Shown piece by piece: positions 54,386 to 56,814 of a stretch of DNA of 64,000 bases; within the stretch, counting starts at the first letter, position 1, and every line of letters begins with the position of its first letter. Location: contig MU832159.1 of assembly GCA_029204225.1 (NCBI GenBank), positions 20,342-84,341 of the forward strand, given 5' to 3'. The notes beneath the pieces were generated by a model. It worked only from the letters and a program-made list of their open reading frames with translations, had not been told where the DNA came from and did not search any database. The stretch is from Diphasiastrum complanatum (Eukaryota; Streptophyta; Lycopodiopsida; Lycopodiales; Lycopodiaceae). The position numbers and the translations under genes were made by a program.

Positions 54386-56010
54386 TCCATTGCTTCCTCA
54401 CAACGAAGAACAAAAAGGTAATCAGGTCCCTGTGAGAAATTTTTTTTTTTCCAGGGAAATCCGATTCGGAGATTCTAATCAGCCGAATCAGATTGAATCA
54501 AATTCGCGATTTGATCAGCATCGAATCGCGATTCAGTGAAATTAAACAAGCACTTGCTGTAGTATAGCTGGGAGATTATTCTCTGTATGTCCATATGCAC
54601 GAATACTCCTATGTTATGTACATCATTCTGGATCTCTTAAGCAAGTTATTTGTACATGACCAATGAGCATTGCTTCATCTCTGACGTCTCATCTTCATGT
54701 AGTAGAAAGCTCAGTTTTTTTTTAGTGATTCTTGATGTTGTAGACGTGTGGGCTTTATGGAGTAAGCCTCTGGATCTGATCTTTTGATGTTTCATTTTCC
54801 AGTTATGGAAGGGTTGAAGAGCTTGTGTATTACGCCAACATAAAGGAGCAACATGAGATGGTGATTCATCATTATATTCAGGTCTACCAGTTCTATCTTT
54901 TATCCTTTGTTCGAGCTTTATGCGGTTTAAGGATTTTCAATATCATATAAAATGAATGCTTGGAACACAAGATTTATTCATACACAGGAAATGAAAAACT
55001 CTCACCATGGACTTTTGTAGATAAGTTTGTTGGTAGTTAATGCATGAGATGGTGGTGCATCATCATATGCAGGTCTACCAGTTCTGTCTTTTATCCTTTG
55101 TTCAAGCTTTATGCAGTTTAGAGTTTTCACTATGATTTAAATTATATGTATGGAAAACAGGATTCCTTCATATGTAGGAAATATGAAAATCTTTCACCAT
55201 AAACTTTTGTTTGGTAGATTTGAATATATTTCTAGCATTAGGTGAGAGGCGTGGCTTCAGAATGGATCAAGACATTCATGACTGCTTCATAGATTGAAGC
55301 AAAGCTTAAATAACCATCCTATATTCTGACTTGCCAGCAACGGGATGCAAAAAAGGCTTTGGCTGTATTTCGGAAACGTAATGTGTCTCCAGAGCTGCAG
55401 GTGACATGCTTAATAACTTTCCTGTAGTGAAGCTGTTCCAACCCATCTTTCTGTATTTCCTTTCAAAATGTGTCTTGACCTTTGTATATGCATATACCAG
55501 AACGTCTTTCCTTTGGTGGTATTATTCTTCACATCAGGATACATTTCCAGGGATATACTTTCCTCTATCTTCTATGGCTATTTATGTATGTTGAGATATT
55601 TTGATCAGCTTGCAAGATGTTTTCACTGCAGTACAAATTTGCACCGGCTTTACTGATGCTTGATCCATATGAGACGGTGGAGTTTTGGATGACTTGTAGT
55701 GATTTGAATACTCGACGATTAATTCCAGCACTCATGCGTTACTCCAATGAGCCTCGAGCCAAGTAAAGACTGCAAATTCCCTTTGATTCCATGCTGTACA
55801 CCTTTTATATTCAATTGTTTTGTGGATGAACTTGTGCTTGGGGCTAGTGAATCATGTATGGTGCCTTTCATGTGCTATCTGTCCATCAAAATGAAACGGT
55901 GCAGAGATGAACCTCATGAAGCAATAAAGTATTTGGAGTTTTGCATTCAACGGCAACAAAATGAGGATGGTGCTGTGCATAACCTGCTACTTTCGCTTTA
56001 TGTAAAACAG
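4427..56010 (+). CDS. VPS18: VPS18, central part (14 exons, both ends outside window)
   Basis: Vacuolar protein sorting 18 (Pep3/deep orange) is a core class C subunit of the HOPS and CORVET tethering complexes. It works with VPS11, VPS16 and VPS33 to dock endosomes at the vacuole. Exons: 4427-4522, 4667-4734, 5210-5308, 26098-26245, 26611-26754, 26849-26968, 33449-33505, 34887-34946, 35110-35217, 45137-45300, 54803-54881, 55338-55400, 55632-55762, 55905-56010. They total 1,443 nt (481 codons) with no stop, and every border is AG/GT with matching phases. Exons 1-6 cover the end of the Pep3/Vps18 beta-propeller domain. Exons 7-14 cover the helical clathrin-repeat region ('[16 protein letters not shown]'; '[19 protein letters not shown]'). 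The N terminus and the RING-H2 end are missing because of the window edges. Exon-intron order follows flowering-plant VPS18. Introns reach 20.8 kb and are full of transposons. The gene appears functional. Confidence 0.93.
4667..4734 (+). CDS. VPS18: VPS18 exon 2 of window
   Basis: 22 codons plus 2 nt. It encodes '[20 protein letters not shown]', the ELPGE block conserved in plant VPS18. Acceptor ..GGCTGTAG, donor GTAAGT. The intron before it is only 144 bp. Confidence 0.9.
5210..5308 (+). CDS. VPS18: VPS18 exon 3 of window
   Basis: Completes the split Ser codon and encodes '[20 protein letters not shown]' followed by 'VYHGQLNL', the FAWL.G.GIYHG motif of the family. It ends in phase 2, before the 20.8-kb intron. 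Confidence 0.92.
5437..5852 (-). repeat. 3' LTR of chromovirus derivative (outer end lost)
   Basis: Nearly identical to 10187-10602, with no length difference. On the minus strand it begins TGTCATGCCC right after the polypurine tract. Its last roughly 75 bp, present in the other copy, are missing. Confidence 0.8.
5890..6340 (-). pseudogene. Chromovirus integrase C-terminus and chromodomain, decayed
   Basis: The minus strand gives '[19 protein letters not shown]' then stop, '[20 protein letters not shown]' followed by FHVSRL and a stop, and finally '[15 protein letters not shown]' and '[17 protein letters not shown]' then stop. These are the GPY/F-type integrase tail and the chromodomain (aromatic W.G...DDSW cage) of Ty3 chromoviruses, which direct integration to particular chromatin. 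At least three stops fall in 450 bp. The rest of pol is not recognisable upstream. Confidence 0.65.
8905..8949. repeat. (GA)n microsatellite
   Basis: GA repeat of about 45 bp inside the chromovirus derivative, with further short GA runs to 8965. No LINE 3' end adjoins it, unlike the repeat at 1646. Confidence 0.9.
9017..9026 (+). promoter_or_regulatory. Possible TATA box
   Basis: TATATAAAGG lies about 70 bp downstream of a GA-rich tract and is followed by G-rich sequence where a start site would fall (about 9045-9055). This layout is typical of plant core promoters. No coding region recognised downstream supports it, so it may be fortuitous. Confidence 0.25.
10109..10602 (-). repeat. 5' LTR of chromovirus derivative
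   Basis: On the minus strand it begins TGTCATTCCC and ends where the primer-binding site TGGTATCAGAGCC begins. The inner end (ATAT) is not the usual CA, so this boundary is approximate. Confidence 0.75.
10603..12410. other. Intronic sequence with a possible DNA-transposon relic
   Basis: No genes seen. Around 10985-11080 the motif TTCAGAAACGCG and its reverse (CGCGTTTCAGAAAC) recur several times on both strands. Such arrays occur near the ends of some cut-and-paste transposons, but no paired termini or target duplication could be found. Confidence 0.35.
12411..12605. repeat. Tandem duplication, period 97 bp
   Basis: Two adjacent copies (12411-12507 and 12508-12604) differ at only a few positions. 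Both contain TTCAAGGTGGTGGT-like and GAGGGGAGAGACATTACATT segments. No coding role is apparent. Confidence 0.85.
13123..13222 (+). pseudogene. Gypsy gag, N-terminal piece
   Basis: The frame reads '[20 protein letters not shown]' and then '[17 protein letters not shown]' before a stop. This is a coiled, Gln-rich start typical of plant Ty3/gypsy gag. It is interrupted at 13222 by the element at 13223-15093. The gag core continues at about 15100. Confidence 0.5.
13223..15093. mobile_element. Small non-autonomous LTR-type element nested in gypsy gag
   Basis: A direct repeat of about 120 bp occurs near both ends (13252-13370 and 14640-14759). The left end begins TGTTAG. GAGGG stands on both sides (13218-13222 and 15094-15098) as a possible 5-bp target duplication. 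The right repeat block continues to 15093 and contains a tandem duplication. Its 'GGCCCCTA..TAGCACGCAGGCATGGCC' stretch resembles the LTR of the copia at 18659-23471. No open frame resembles a retroelement protein. Orientation and exact LTR lengths are uncertain. Confidence 0.5.
14862..15040. repeat. Tandem duplication, about 88-bp unit
   Basis: Two near-identical copies, each with CTAAAGTCTAACTTGACTTA and TAGAATTAGCACGCA, lie within the right LTR-like end of the nested element. Confidence 0.8.
15094..15560 (+). pseudogene. Gypsy gag core, frameshifted
   Basis: One frame gives '[20 protein letters not shown]' followed by '[17 protein letters not shown]' (about 15285-15400), the WW...W..F...F pattern of the retrotransposon gag domain. 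An upstream frame gives '[16 protein letters not shown]'. The frames are not continuous, so the gene is dead. It continues the gag N terminus left of the nested insertion. Confidence 0.65.
15608..15985 (+). pseudogene. Gypsy nucleocapsid zinc knuckle and protease
   Basis: The 125-codon frame starts with a CCHC knuckle ('[14 protein letters not shown]', residues 15-28), then an aspartic protease-like region ('[20 protein letters not shown]', near residue 90) in which the usual D(S/T)G is DDS. The knuckle binds element RNA; the protease would mature Gag-Pol. The frame ends before any RT. It belongs with the gag at 15094-15560. Confidence 0.7.
16075..16215 (+). mobile_element. LINE 3' tail with (CT)n end
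   Basis: Ends with AAGGACATTAATAAAGCTTT followed by (CT)n at 16188-16215, the same 3' terminus as the LINEs at 1762-3262 and 52679-54380. Only the last 140 bp are present, so it is severely 5'-truncated or a short element sharing the LINE tail. The hairpin here is degenerate. Confidence 0.55.
16419..16491 (+). tRNA. tRNA-like sequence, Pro(CGG)-like anticodon loop
   Basis: A 73-nt cloverleaf folds. The acceptor GGGCAGA pairs with TCTGTCC (one G-U). The D arm is GCTC/GAGC, the anticodon loop TTCGGTA would give CGG, and the T arm is CTGGG/CCTAG with a TTCGAAT loop. A-box (TAGCTCAGTGGTAGAGC) and B-box (GGTTCGAATCC) promoters are present. The anticodon stem has one C-A mismatch. Its 3' end runs straight into a TRIM-like element, so it may be a captured tRNA, part of the element, or a SINE head rather than an active gene. 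Confidence 0.5.
16482..16722 (+). mobile_element. TRIM-like miniature LTR element
   Basis: The primer site TGGTATCAGAGCC (16521-16533) is followed by 100 bp of non-coding interior, a polypurine tract (GAAGGGGG ending at 16635), and an 87-bp 3' LTR (16636-16722) that begins TGTCGG and ends TAACA. The last 39 bp of that LTR recur just upstream of the primer site (16482-16520). The rest of the 5' LTR is absent; the tRNA-like sequence stands in its place. TRIMs are non-autonomous LTR elements with this minimal layout. Confidence 0.6.
16880..17840 (-). pseudogene. Gypsy reverse transcriptase relic, antisense
   Basis: The minus strand reads from the protease-RT linker ('[20 protein letters not shown]', about 17600-17560) through 'LCVDYKKLN' (near 17390) to the RT core '[20 protein letters not shown]' and '[20 protein letters not shown]' (17354-17240), '[20 protein letters not shown]' and a 'GMDDVLI' block in place of Y(V/A)DD. 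This is the Ty3/gypsy RT fingers and palm. Frameshifts and stops are frequent. It is opposite in strand to the gypsy gag at 15 kb, so it is a separate insertion. Confidence 0.75.
18000..18658 (-). mobile_element. LINE fragment: ORF1 end joined to ORF2 C-terminus
   Basis: The minus strand holds the ORF1p end ('[13 protein letters not shown]', near 18655-18610) and then jumps at about 18540 to the ORF2 C-terminal region ('[15 protein letters not shown]', near 18480). Endonuclease and most of the RT are missing. Its upstream part continues on the far side of the copia element at 23472. The two halves fit at the 5-bp target duplication AGGTT. Confidence 0.65.
18659..19090 (-). repeat. Copia 3' LTR
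   Basis: 432-bp LTR, minus-strand TGTTGAAAAT to CTGACA, bordered by the polypurine tract on the inner side and the target duplication AGGTT on the outer. Confidence 0.9.
19085..20092 (-). pseudogene. Copia RT C-terminus and RNase H, RT core deleted
   Basis: The frame resumes with '[16 protein letters not shown]' (just after the RT palm), '[20 protein letters not shown]' and '[19 protein letters not shown]', then RNase H ('[10 protein letters not shown]', 'SSTEAEYRA') and the terminal '[20 protein letters not shown]'. The RT palm with its YVDD motif is absent, and the RNase H segment that reads VDADWARDA in the related copy at 51 kb is also missing. Confidence 0.8.
20185..21741 (-). pseudogene. 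Copia nucleocapsid, protease and integrase
   Basis: Pieces in order: CCHC knuckle (near 21700), protease motif DSGAS (near 21510), a GAG-pre-integrase HHCC zinc finger ('[14 protein letters not shown]', '[11 protein letters not shown]') and an integrase core with catalytic D ('VHTDLCGP'), D ('LCSDKGGEY') and E ('[17 protein letters not shown]'). The 374-codon integrase frame (20185-21309) is intact and ends in '[18 protein letters not shown]'. Frame breaks before it inactivate the polyprotein. Confidence 0.85.
21779..22474 (-). CDS. Copia Gag
   Basis: An intact frame of 231 codons; the likely start is the second Met at about 22456 ('[20 protein letters not shown]'). It has the copia gag features: N-terminal '[17 protein letters not shown]', '[16 protein letters not shown]' and the '[16 protein letters not shown]' core, and ends in a Lys-rich stretch. 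Gag packages the element RNA. The CCHC knuckle follows in another frame ('[14 protein letters not shown]', near 21715-21675), so gag and pol are separated by a frame change that may be a lesion. Confidence 0.85.
   Translation of the reverse strand: MLRIKTMEGLNDAVLPESSKLDGTNYSIWKFKMQNILQDREYWEIVTGVEITPTTNKELREHQRRRRKAHHIINLSVKDMIIPHIRDAAGPKEAWDILKNLHETVNQSRILFLTNQLHTLKMGTGESLTDYFTRVKDLRGQLIAVGESVQDLVLVSIVLNSLPLAYQNFVMMLSLRETRPSFDELNAILLQEEMRRQNIVNKNDFKEQAFLAKKQEQSSKKGGKGKKKKKR
23041..23471 (-). repeat. Copia 5' LTR
   Basis: 431-bp LTR, minus-strand TGTTAGAAAT to CTGACA, followed inward by the initiator-Met primer site TGGTATCAGAGC. Confidence 0.9.
23472..23880 (-). mobile_element. LINE ORF1 fragment (continuation across copia)
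   Basis: Minus strand: '[11 protein letters not shown]' style ORF1p sequence that continues, after the AGGTT duplication, into '[13 protein letters not shown]' at 18655. Removing the copia restores the LINE reading. Confidence 0.55.
24024..24511. mobile_element. Possible hAT-type MITE with minisatellite core
   Basis: The ends are inverted: CATAGAACCCACGG at the left and, reversed from the right, CATAGAATCAATGAACCG. Subterminal regions are packed with GAACCGTG/CACGGTTC motifs on both strands. The flanking 8-mers agree only partly (about 6 of 8), so the target duplication is weak. The centre is an AT-rich array of CAGATGAT-type repeats (24150-24350). No coding capacity. Confidence 0.5.
24150..24350. 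repeat. CAGATGAT/TTCACAGAT minisatellite
   Basis: Irregular tandem copies of ACAGATGATTTCACAGATGA-like units of about 10-20 bp. Confidence 0.8.
24554..25097 (-). mobile_element. LTR retrotransposon fragment (primer site and LTR start)
   Basis: Minus-strand TGGTATCAGAGCCC (24567-24554) is a canonical initiator-Met primer site next to a sequence whose + strand starts TGATGAAAGAG, the expected LTR end. The outer limit is unclear and no coding sequence remains. Confidence 0.4.
25098..26097. other. VPS18 intron 3, last part, nothing recognised
   Basis: No element ends or protein matches; the open frames here are short and unlike any family I know. Confidence 0.4.
26098..26245 (+). CDS. VPS18: VPS18 exon 4 of window
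   Basis: The first base completes the Ser codon left open at 5308. It then encodes 49 codons including 'LLEYSKIS' and '[17 protein letters not shown]', matching the plant 'ALSEYHFLLL' block. Donor GTGCTA. Confidence 0.93.
26611..26754 (+). CDS. VPS18: VPS18 exon 5 of window
   Basis: 48 codons, phase 0: '[16 protein letters not shown]...', then '[20 protein letters not shown]'. It is the last-blade segment of the propeller and the clearest VPS18 match in the window. Confidence 0.95.
26849..26968 (+). CDS. VPS18: VPS18 exon 6 of window
   Basis: 40 codons, phase 0: '[20 protein letters not shown]', then '[14 protein letters not shown]'. This is the DEGRDMW.VYLDLK signature at the propeller-helical junction. 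The intron before it is 94 bp. Confidence 0.95.
27200..27335. other. GGGAACG-rich DNA-transposon-like terminus
   Basis: Repeated GGGAAC(G/A) motifs (27245-27325) resemble the subterminal arrays at 24 kb and 52.6 kb. It is cut by the copia gag relic. No paired end was found. Confidence 0.3.
27336..27647 (-). pseudogene. Copia gag N-terminal relic
   Basis: Minus strand: 'FMLEGNDRL', '[15 protein letters not shown]', '[16 protein letters not shown]' and '[17 protein letters not shown]', the UBN2-type copia gag fold. A related copy lies at 60 kb ('FLLEGNDRL', '[15 protein letters not shown]'). The minus-strand primer site TGATATCAGAGC lies at about 28217-28206 and an LTR begins at 28218. Confidence 0.7.
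28218..28555 (-). repeat. Probable copia 5' LTR for the gag at 27.3-27.6 kb
   Basis: Starts TGTGAAAAAT on the + strand right after the primer site, as does the LTR at 61216 (TGTGAAATAA) of the related copia. The outer end is set only by the start of a different copia fragment at about 28557. Confidence 0.4.
28557..28750 (+). pseudogene. Copia integrase C-terminal fragment
   Basis: + strand '[20 protein letters not shown]' and then '[20 protein letters not shown]', 'VFGCIAYA' stop: the end of a copia integrase core. It is opposite in strand to the copia gag next to it, so it is a different insertion. Confidence 0.75.
29190..29575 (+). pseudogene. LINE ORF2 fragment, endonuclease-RT linker
   Basis: '[16 protein letters not shown]' corresponds to 'RPPWFDNECRSLHLHV' in the LINE at 58.6 kb, the region between endonuclease and RT. 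The open frame passes without a stop into copia RNase H at about 29575. Confidence 0.65.
29576..29802 (+). pseudogene. Copia RNase H end
   Basis: '[20 protein letters not shown]' and '[12 protein letters not shown]', a frameshift, then '[20 protein letters not shown]' and a natural stop within the polypurine tract (GGGGGG, 29789-29795). It is the 3' end of a copia pol. Confidence 0.8.
29797..30110 (+). repeat. Copia 3' LTR (start defined, end approximate)
   Basis: Begins TGTTGAAATATAATG immediately after the polypurine tract. A G-run interrupts it at 29870-29882. The end is placed before the hAT relic begins and is not certain. Confidence 0.5.
29870..29882. repeat. Poly-G run
   Basis: Thirteen G in a row inside a copia LTR. 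Confidence 0.7.
30110..31610 (-). pseudogene. hAT transposase relic
   Basis: Minus-strand pieces lie in the order of a hAT transposase. At 31603-31415: '[17 protein letters not shown]' and '[10 protein letters not shown]', matching VTDNASNC and ALPWIREV of the copy at 38-42 kb. Near 30645-30610: '[10 protein letters not shown]', matching [10 protein letters not shown]. At 30301-30110: the dimerisation region '[18 protein letters not shown]', matching [17 protein letters not shown]. Many frameshifts and stops. No termini identified. Confidence 0.6.
31611..33448. other. Intronic sequence, nothing firmly recognised
   Basis: No exon or convincing element. A + strand piece near 32935-32990 ('[16 protein letters not shown]') faintly resembles the N-terminal hAT region ([16 protein letters not shown]) but lies on the opposite strand to the relic beside it. 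Confidence 0.4.
33449..33505 (+). CDS. VPS18: VPS18 exon 7 of window
   Basis: 19 codons, phase 0: '[19 protein letters not shown]', the first helical-repeat pair. Acceptor ..TATGCAG, donor GTGAAA. Confidence 0.93.
33506..34886. other. VPS18 intron 7, no elements seen
   Basis: 1,381 bp of T-rich intron. No repeat ends, open frames or primer sites were recognised. Confidence 0.5.
34887..34946 (+). CDS. VPS18: VPS18 exon 8 of window
   Basis: 20 codons, phase 0: '[20 protein letters not shown]', matching the plant 'SFEEVTLKF' segment. Acceptor ..TTTCAG, donor GTTCAT. Confidence 0.93.
35110..35217 (+). CDS. VPS18: VPS18 exon 9 of window
   Basis: 36 codons, phase 0: '[20 protein letters not shown]', then '[16 protein letters not shown]'. 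The [10 protein letters not shown] motif is highly conserved in the family. Confidence 0.95.
35218..36835. other. VPS18 intron 9, first part, nothing recognised
   Basis: AT-rich, with short open frames only. A short direct repeat (GACT(T/C)TTGTACTGAACAAACAAAAAG type) occurs at about 36155-36215. Confidence 0.45.
36836..37015. repeat. CG-rich inverted-motif array (GGACGCG/CGCGTCC)
   Basis: Within 180 bp the motif GGACGCG or its complement occurs about ten times on both strands, beginning GGGTCCAGGCCGGACGCGG. A similar block with CGGACGCGTCCGG lies at 43376-43455, on the other side of the hAT element. Both stand out as islands of high GC in AT-rich intron. They look like two subterminal regions of one DNA transposon. 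Confidence 0.6.
37455..37680. repeat. Tandem duplication, period about 112 bp
   Basis: CATAAGTAATTA(G/C)TAAGCTG starts two copies (37455 and 37567), each with GGTCTTGTGGTTCCCTGT near the end. Related GCTTGTC(A/G)CTCTTCTGGT copies follow to about 37780. Confidence 0.75.
37940..37947. repeat. hAT target-site duplication, left
   Basis: GTTCATAA; matches GTTCGTAA at 43076-43083 in 7 of 8 positions. Confidence 0.75.
38561..42115 (-). pseudogene. hAT transposase (BED finger, DUF659, dimerisation domain), two lesions
   Basis: Six exons with GT/AG borders: 42115-41118, 41025-40680, 40582-40177, 40078-39909, 39799-39462, 39343-38561; about 1,010 codons. Exon 1: BED-type zinc finger ('[20 protein letters not shown]') and four Ser/Ala/Gly-rich repeats of about 14 residues. 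Exon 2: DUF659 with '[20 protein letters not shown]' and '[13 protein letters not shown]', which carry the two catalytic Asp. Exons 3-4: '[20 protein letters not shown]' and '[14 protein letters not shown]'. Exon 5: hAT dimerisation ('[20 protein letters not shown]'), which carries the Glu/Trp region. Exon 6: an acidic then RG-repeat tail. Lesions: an in-frame TGA at about 41203-41201 ('WTPPR[12 protein letters not shown]') and a one-base frameshift near 40260. The protein cuts and inserts the element. A few repairs from intact, so recently active or mobilised in trans. Confidence 0.85.
42116..43075 (-). other. hAT 5' region upstream of the transposase
   Basis: Non-coding. A pyrimidine tract and AG at about 42131-42145 on the minus strand suggest that the ATG exon is preceded by a 5' UTR intron. 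It ends in a poly-A/T run (42978-43001) and the terminal repeat. Confidence 0.4.
43076..43083. repeat. hAT target-site duplication, right
   Basis: GTTCGTAA; pairs with 37940-37947. Confidence 0.75.
43260..43281. repeat. Poly-G run
   Basis: An 18-base G run preceded by CCC and followed by TAGGGGG. It has G-quadruplex potential, or is an assembly-sensitive homopolymer. Confidence 0.7.
43376..43455. repeat. CG-rich inverted-motif array, right partner
   Basis: CGGACGCGTCCGGACCCGGA begins a block of GGACGCG/CGCGTCC motifs that mirrors 36836-37015. Read with it, the pair may be the ends of an outer element into which the hAT inserted. Confidence 0.5.
43456..44640. other. Intronic sequence with GATTC-rich relic
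   Basis: Near 43515-43700 GAATC/GATTC words recur (ACGAATCCCGATTCCGATCC; GGAATCAGGAATGAGGAATT), like a decayed transposon terminus. Otherwise nothing is recognised. Confidence 0.35.
44649..44962. mobile_element. hAT-type MITE, 314 bp
   Basis: The left end CACTGTTGCACGTT and reversed right end CAATGTTGCAGCGG are terminal inverted repeats. ATTGCAAG flanks it exactly on both sides (44641-44648 and 44963-44970), a perfect 8-bp target duplication. Subterminal motifs such as TTCCGGAACGCGATC and GGAACGTGATCC are inverted. It has no transposase. The termini share CANNGTTGCA with the full hAT element 5.7 kb away, so that family could have mobilised it. Confidence 0.88.
45137..45300 (+). CDS. VPS18: VPS18 exon 10 of window
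   Basis: 54 codons plus 2 nt: '[17 protein letters not shown]...', then '[20 protein letters not shown]', matching the EFRAFMSDCKDELDEATT block. The Ser/Gly-rich insert after LLLDD is family-variable. Donor GTACGT. Confidence 0.95.
45301..47394. other. VPS18 intron 10, first part
   Basis: No genes. At 46785-46895, CAATGTAGCAATCAAACG opens a run of AACGTTTGAAACG-type motifs, perhaps a decayed DNA-transposon end. A poly-A run lies at 46118-46134. Confidence 0.4.
47395..47620 (+). mobile_element. LTR end and primer site
   Basis: TAGGAGTGTAACA precedes ATTAGTATCAGAGC (47586-47599), an initiator-Met-type primer site at an LTR ending in CA. The layout matches the gypsy element at 62.45 kb (CGTAAC then TTAATATCAGAGC). 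The LTR start and the rest of the element are not recognisable. Confidence 0.45.
48801..49255 (-). repeat. Solo LTR of the 62-kb gypsy family
   Basis: The reverse complement matches 62010-62452 over its whole length with scattered differences (both share GGCCTTTGGCCTTATTATTC and TGTGGCTCTATTCGTAAC). No primer site or internal sequence adjoins it, so it is a solo LTR left by recombination or a truncated copy. It lies next to a LINE fragment. Confidence 0.75.
49260..50241 (-). mobile_element. LINE 5' fragment: ORF1 and endonuclease start
   Basis: The minus strand gives Pro/Ala-rich ORF1 N-terminal sequence (50240-49950), '[20 protein letters not shown]' and '[20 protein letters not shown]' (49848-49560), then '[18 protein letters not shown]', the endonuclease start, which corresponds to 'VGDLIDFITDRDLLLFME' at 400-345. 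Stops and frameshifts occur. The order ORF1 then endonuclease is the normal one for L1-type LINEs. Confidence 0.65.
50242..50764 (-). repeat. Copia 3' LTR with internal duplications
   Basis: Same ends as the 18659 LTR but about 90 bp longer. A unit of about 58 bp (CTAATTGC(T/C)ATAATTACTA start) is repeated at 50466-50523 and 50524-50580, and ACTATAAATAGTAATG.CCC is repeated near 50645-50695. Confidence 0.8.
50759..51330 (-). pseudogene. Copia RNase H
   Basis: '[20 protein letters not shown]', '[16 protein letters not shown]' and the C-terminal '[20 protein letters not shown]'. One frameshift lies near 51050. Confidence 0.8.
51345..52289 (-). pseudogene. Copia integrase, truncated
   Basis: HHCC finger ('[14 protein letters not shown]', '[11 protein letters not shown]') and DDE residues ('LVHIDLCGS', '[17 protein letters not shown]') in two frames. 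In the first catalytic block the family TD is ID, with the Asp kept. A frameshift near 51625 and a break at 52240 inactivate it. Confidence 0.8.
52241..52535 (+). mobile_element. LINE 3' tail
   Basis: Matches the 3' end of the LINE at 54085-54340 (GTTACAGC..CATTACATCCTTCTACAAC, TACCACATACTTGACATGT) and has the hairpin ATGCCTTTTGGCAT at 52483-52496 and a CTT-rich tail. It is 5'-truncated and directly abuts the broken copia. Confidence 0.75.
52483..52496 (+). other. Conserved LINE 3'-end hairpin
   Basis: ATGCCTTTTGGCAT followed by GGAAAAGACATTAACTAAGC and the CTT tail; second of three copies. Confidence 0.65.
52545..52678. mobile_element. hAT-type right-end fragment
   Basis: A run of GGTTCGAACCG/CGATTCGAACG palindromes ends GATTCGATGCAACCTTG. 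Reversed, that is CAAGGTTGCATCGAATCGCG, matching the CANNGTTGCA plus CGAATCGCG terminus of the full hAT. The LINE reverse transcriptase resumes at the next base ('[16 protein letters not shown]'), so the fragment was an insertion in that LINE. The left end is missing. Confidence 0.6.
54300..54313 (+). other. Conserved LINE 3'-end hairpin
   Basis: ATGCCTTTTGGCAT, third copy, 27 bp before the (CT)n tail. Confidence 0.65.
54335..54384. repeat. (CT)n(CA)n microsatellite, LINE tail
   Basis: TTTCC/CT repeats pass into CACACA. It directly follows the LINE 3' end. Confidence 0.9.
54440..54550. other. GATTCG-rich relic
   Basis: CCGATTCGGAGATTC, AATTCGCGATTTGATC and CATCGAATCGCGATTC recall the hAT subterminal repeats, but no terminal CANNGTTGCA or target duplication is present. 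Confidence 0.35.
54803..54881 (+). CDS. VPS18: VPS18 exon 11 of window
   Basis: Completes the Ser codon, then '[20 protein letters not shown]' and 'IHHYIQ'. Donor GTCTAC. The last 30 bases and the donor are copied 191 bp downstream by a tandem duplication. Confidence 0.95.
54852..55232. repeat. Tandem duplication of VPS18 exon 11 end and donor
   Basis: Period 191 bp. Copy 1 starts at 54852 in exon 11 and copy 2 at 55043 in the intron. Both carry CATGAGATGGTG..CATCAT..CAG and then GTCTACCAGTTCT. The second copy keeps ten codons and an intact GT donor (55073). About 85 percent identity by eye, so it is not recent. Confidence 0.85.
55338..55400 (+). CDS. VPS18: VPS18 exon 12 of window
   Basis: 21 codons, phase 0: '[20 protein letters not shown]' plus Q. 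It matches 'QGEAKKALEVLQK'. Acceptor ..TTGCCAG, donor GTGACA. Confidence 0.93.
55632..55762 (+). CDS. VPS18: VPS18 exon 13 of window
   Basis: 43 codons plus 2 nt: '[20 protein letters not shown]', then '[19 protein letters not shown]'. Donor GTAAAG. Confidence 0.95.
55905..56010 (+). CDS. VPS18: VPS18 exon 14 of window
   Basis: Completes a Lys codon, then '[20 protein letters not shown]' and '[12 protein letters not shown]'. Donor GTTAGA. The next expected exon (the region after SLYAKQ in plant VPS18) is not found up to 64000, so the following intron is at least 8 kb. Confidence 0.95.
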
Positions 56011-56814
56011 GTTAGAAGATGGCTTTTAAACTTTTTGAGCAAAAGATAGGAATCTGGTTTCCATTTGAAACAATCATGTATTGAACATCATGACAGTAAT
56101 TTAAATGAGACTGATACATCAATGGTTGGCTGAAAATAAAGTTCTATCTTGTTCACTTCCATGTCAGTGAGATCAATGCTCTTGAAAGTGAGACTTGTGA
56201 GGAGAATTCAAGCTCAAAGGATTACTTGGAAATGGAAGTAACCTTAATTTGACTATTAGTAAGAAGGATCTGAAGGCACAAAAGAACTCAACACTCACAA
56301 TAGCCAATGGTAGACAGTCACATGAACTAAGACCCAAGAGATGGGGTTTGATTTTTGAATGCAAGTGTGAATCTACTGATGAACAAACCTAAAACTACCA
56401 AAGAACTTCAACCTCTATCGGAGTACACAACATATACATATCAATCATAATAATAATCAAGGGGATAATAAGAGCTTAGGTTCAAATAAGACTTTACGAA
56501 TCATCTCTTATTCAACCAAAAACTCTCACAGGCATCAGAGAAATGGAACTTTTGTGAGAGTAAACTTTCACGCAAGGTCTCTCAAAGAGTCTTCTATATC
56601 ACAAGAGCTTGAGCAGCCATTTACCAAAGTGTTTTACAAAAACCCCTTAACTGTTTCTATAATATGCGTAACCCTTAAGTTCTGAAGTGATATTGCTTTC
56701 CAACATGTGTGAAACCTGATTTGCTATTGAGGGATGTCTTATTACAAAATGGCCCATAGTTTAAGTACGCTATCAAAGTTGAAGTTTACAAGTCGAAACA
56801 TGATTAACTAAGTT
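56011..56814. other. VPS18 intron 14, first part, nothing recognised
   Basis: No coding or repeat structure seen. Confidence 0.45.
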
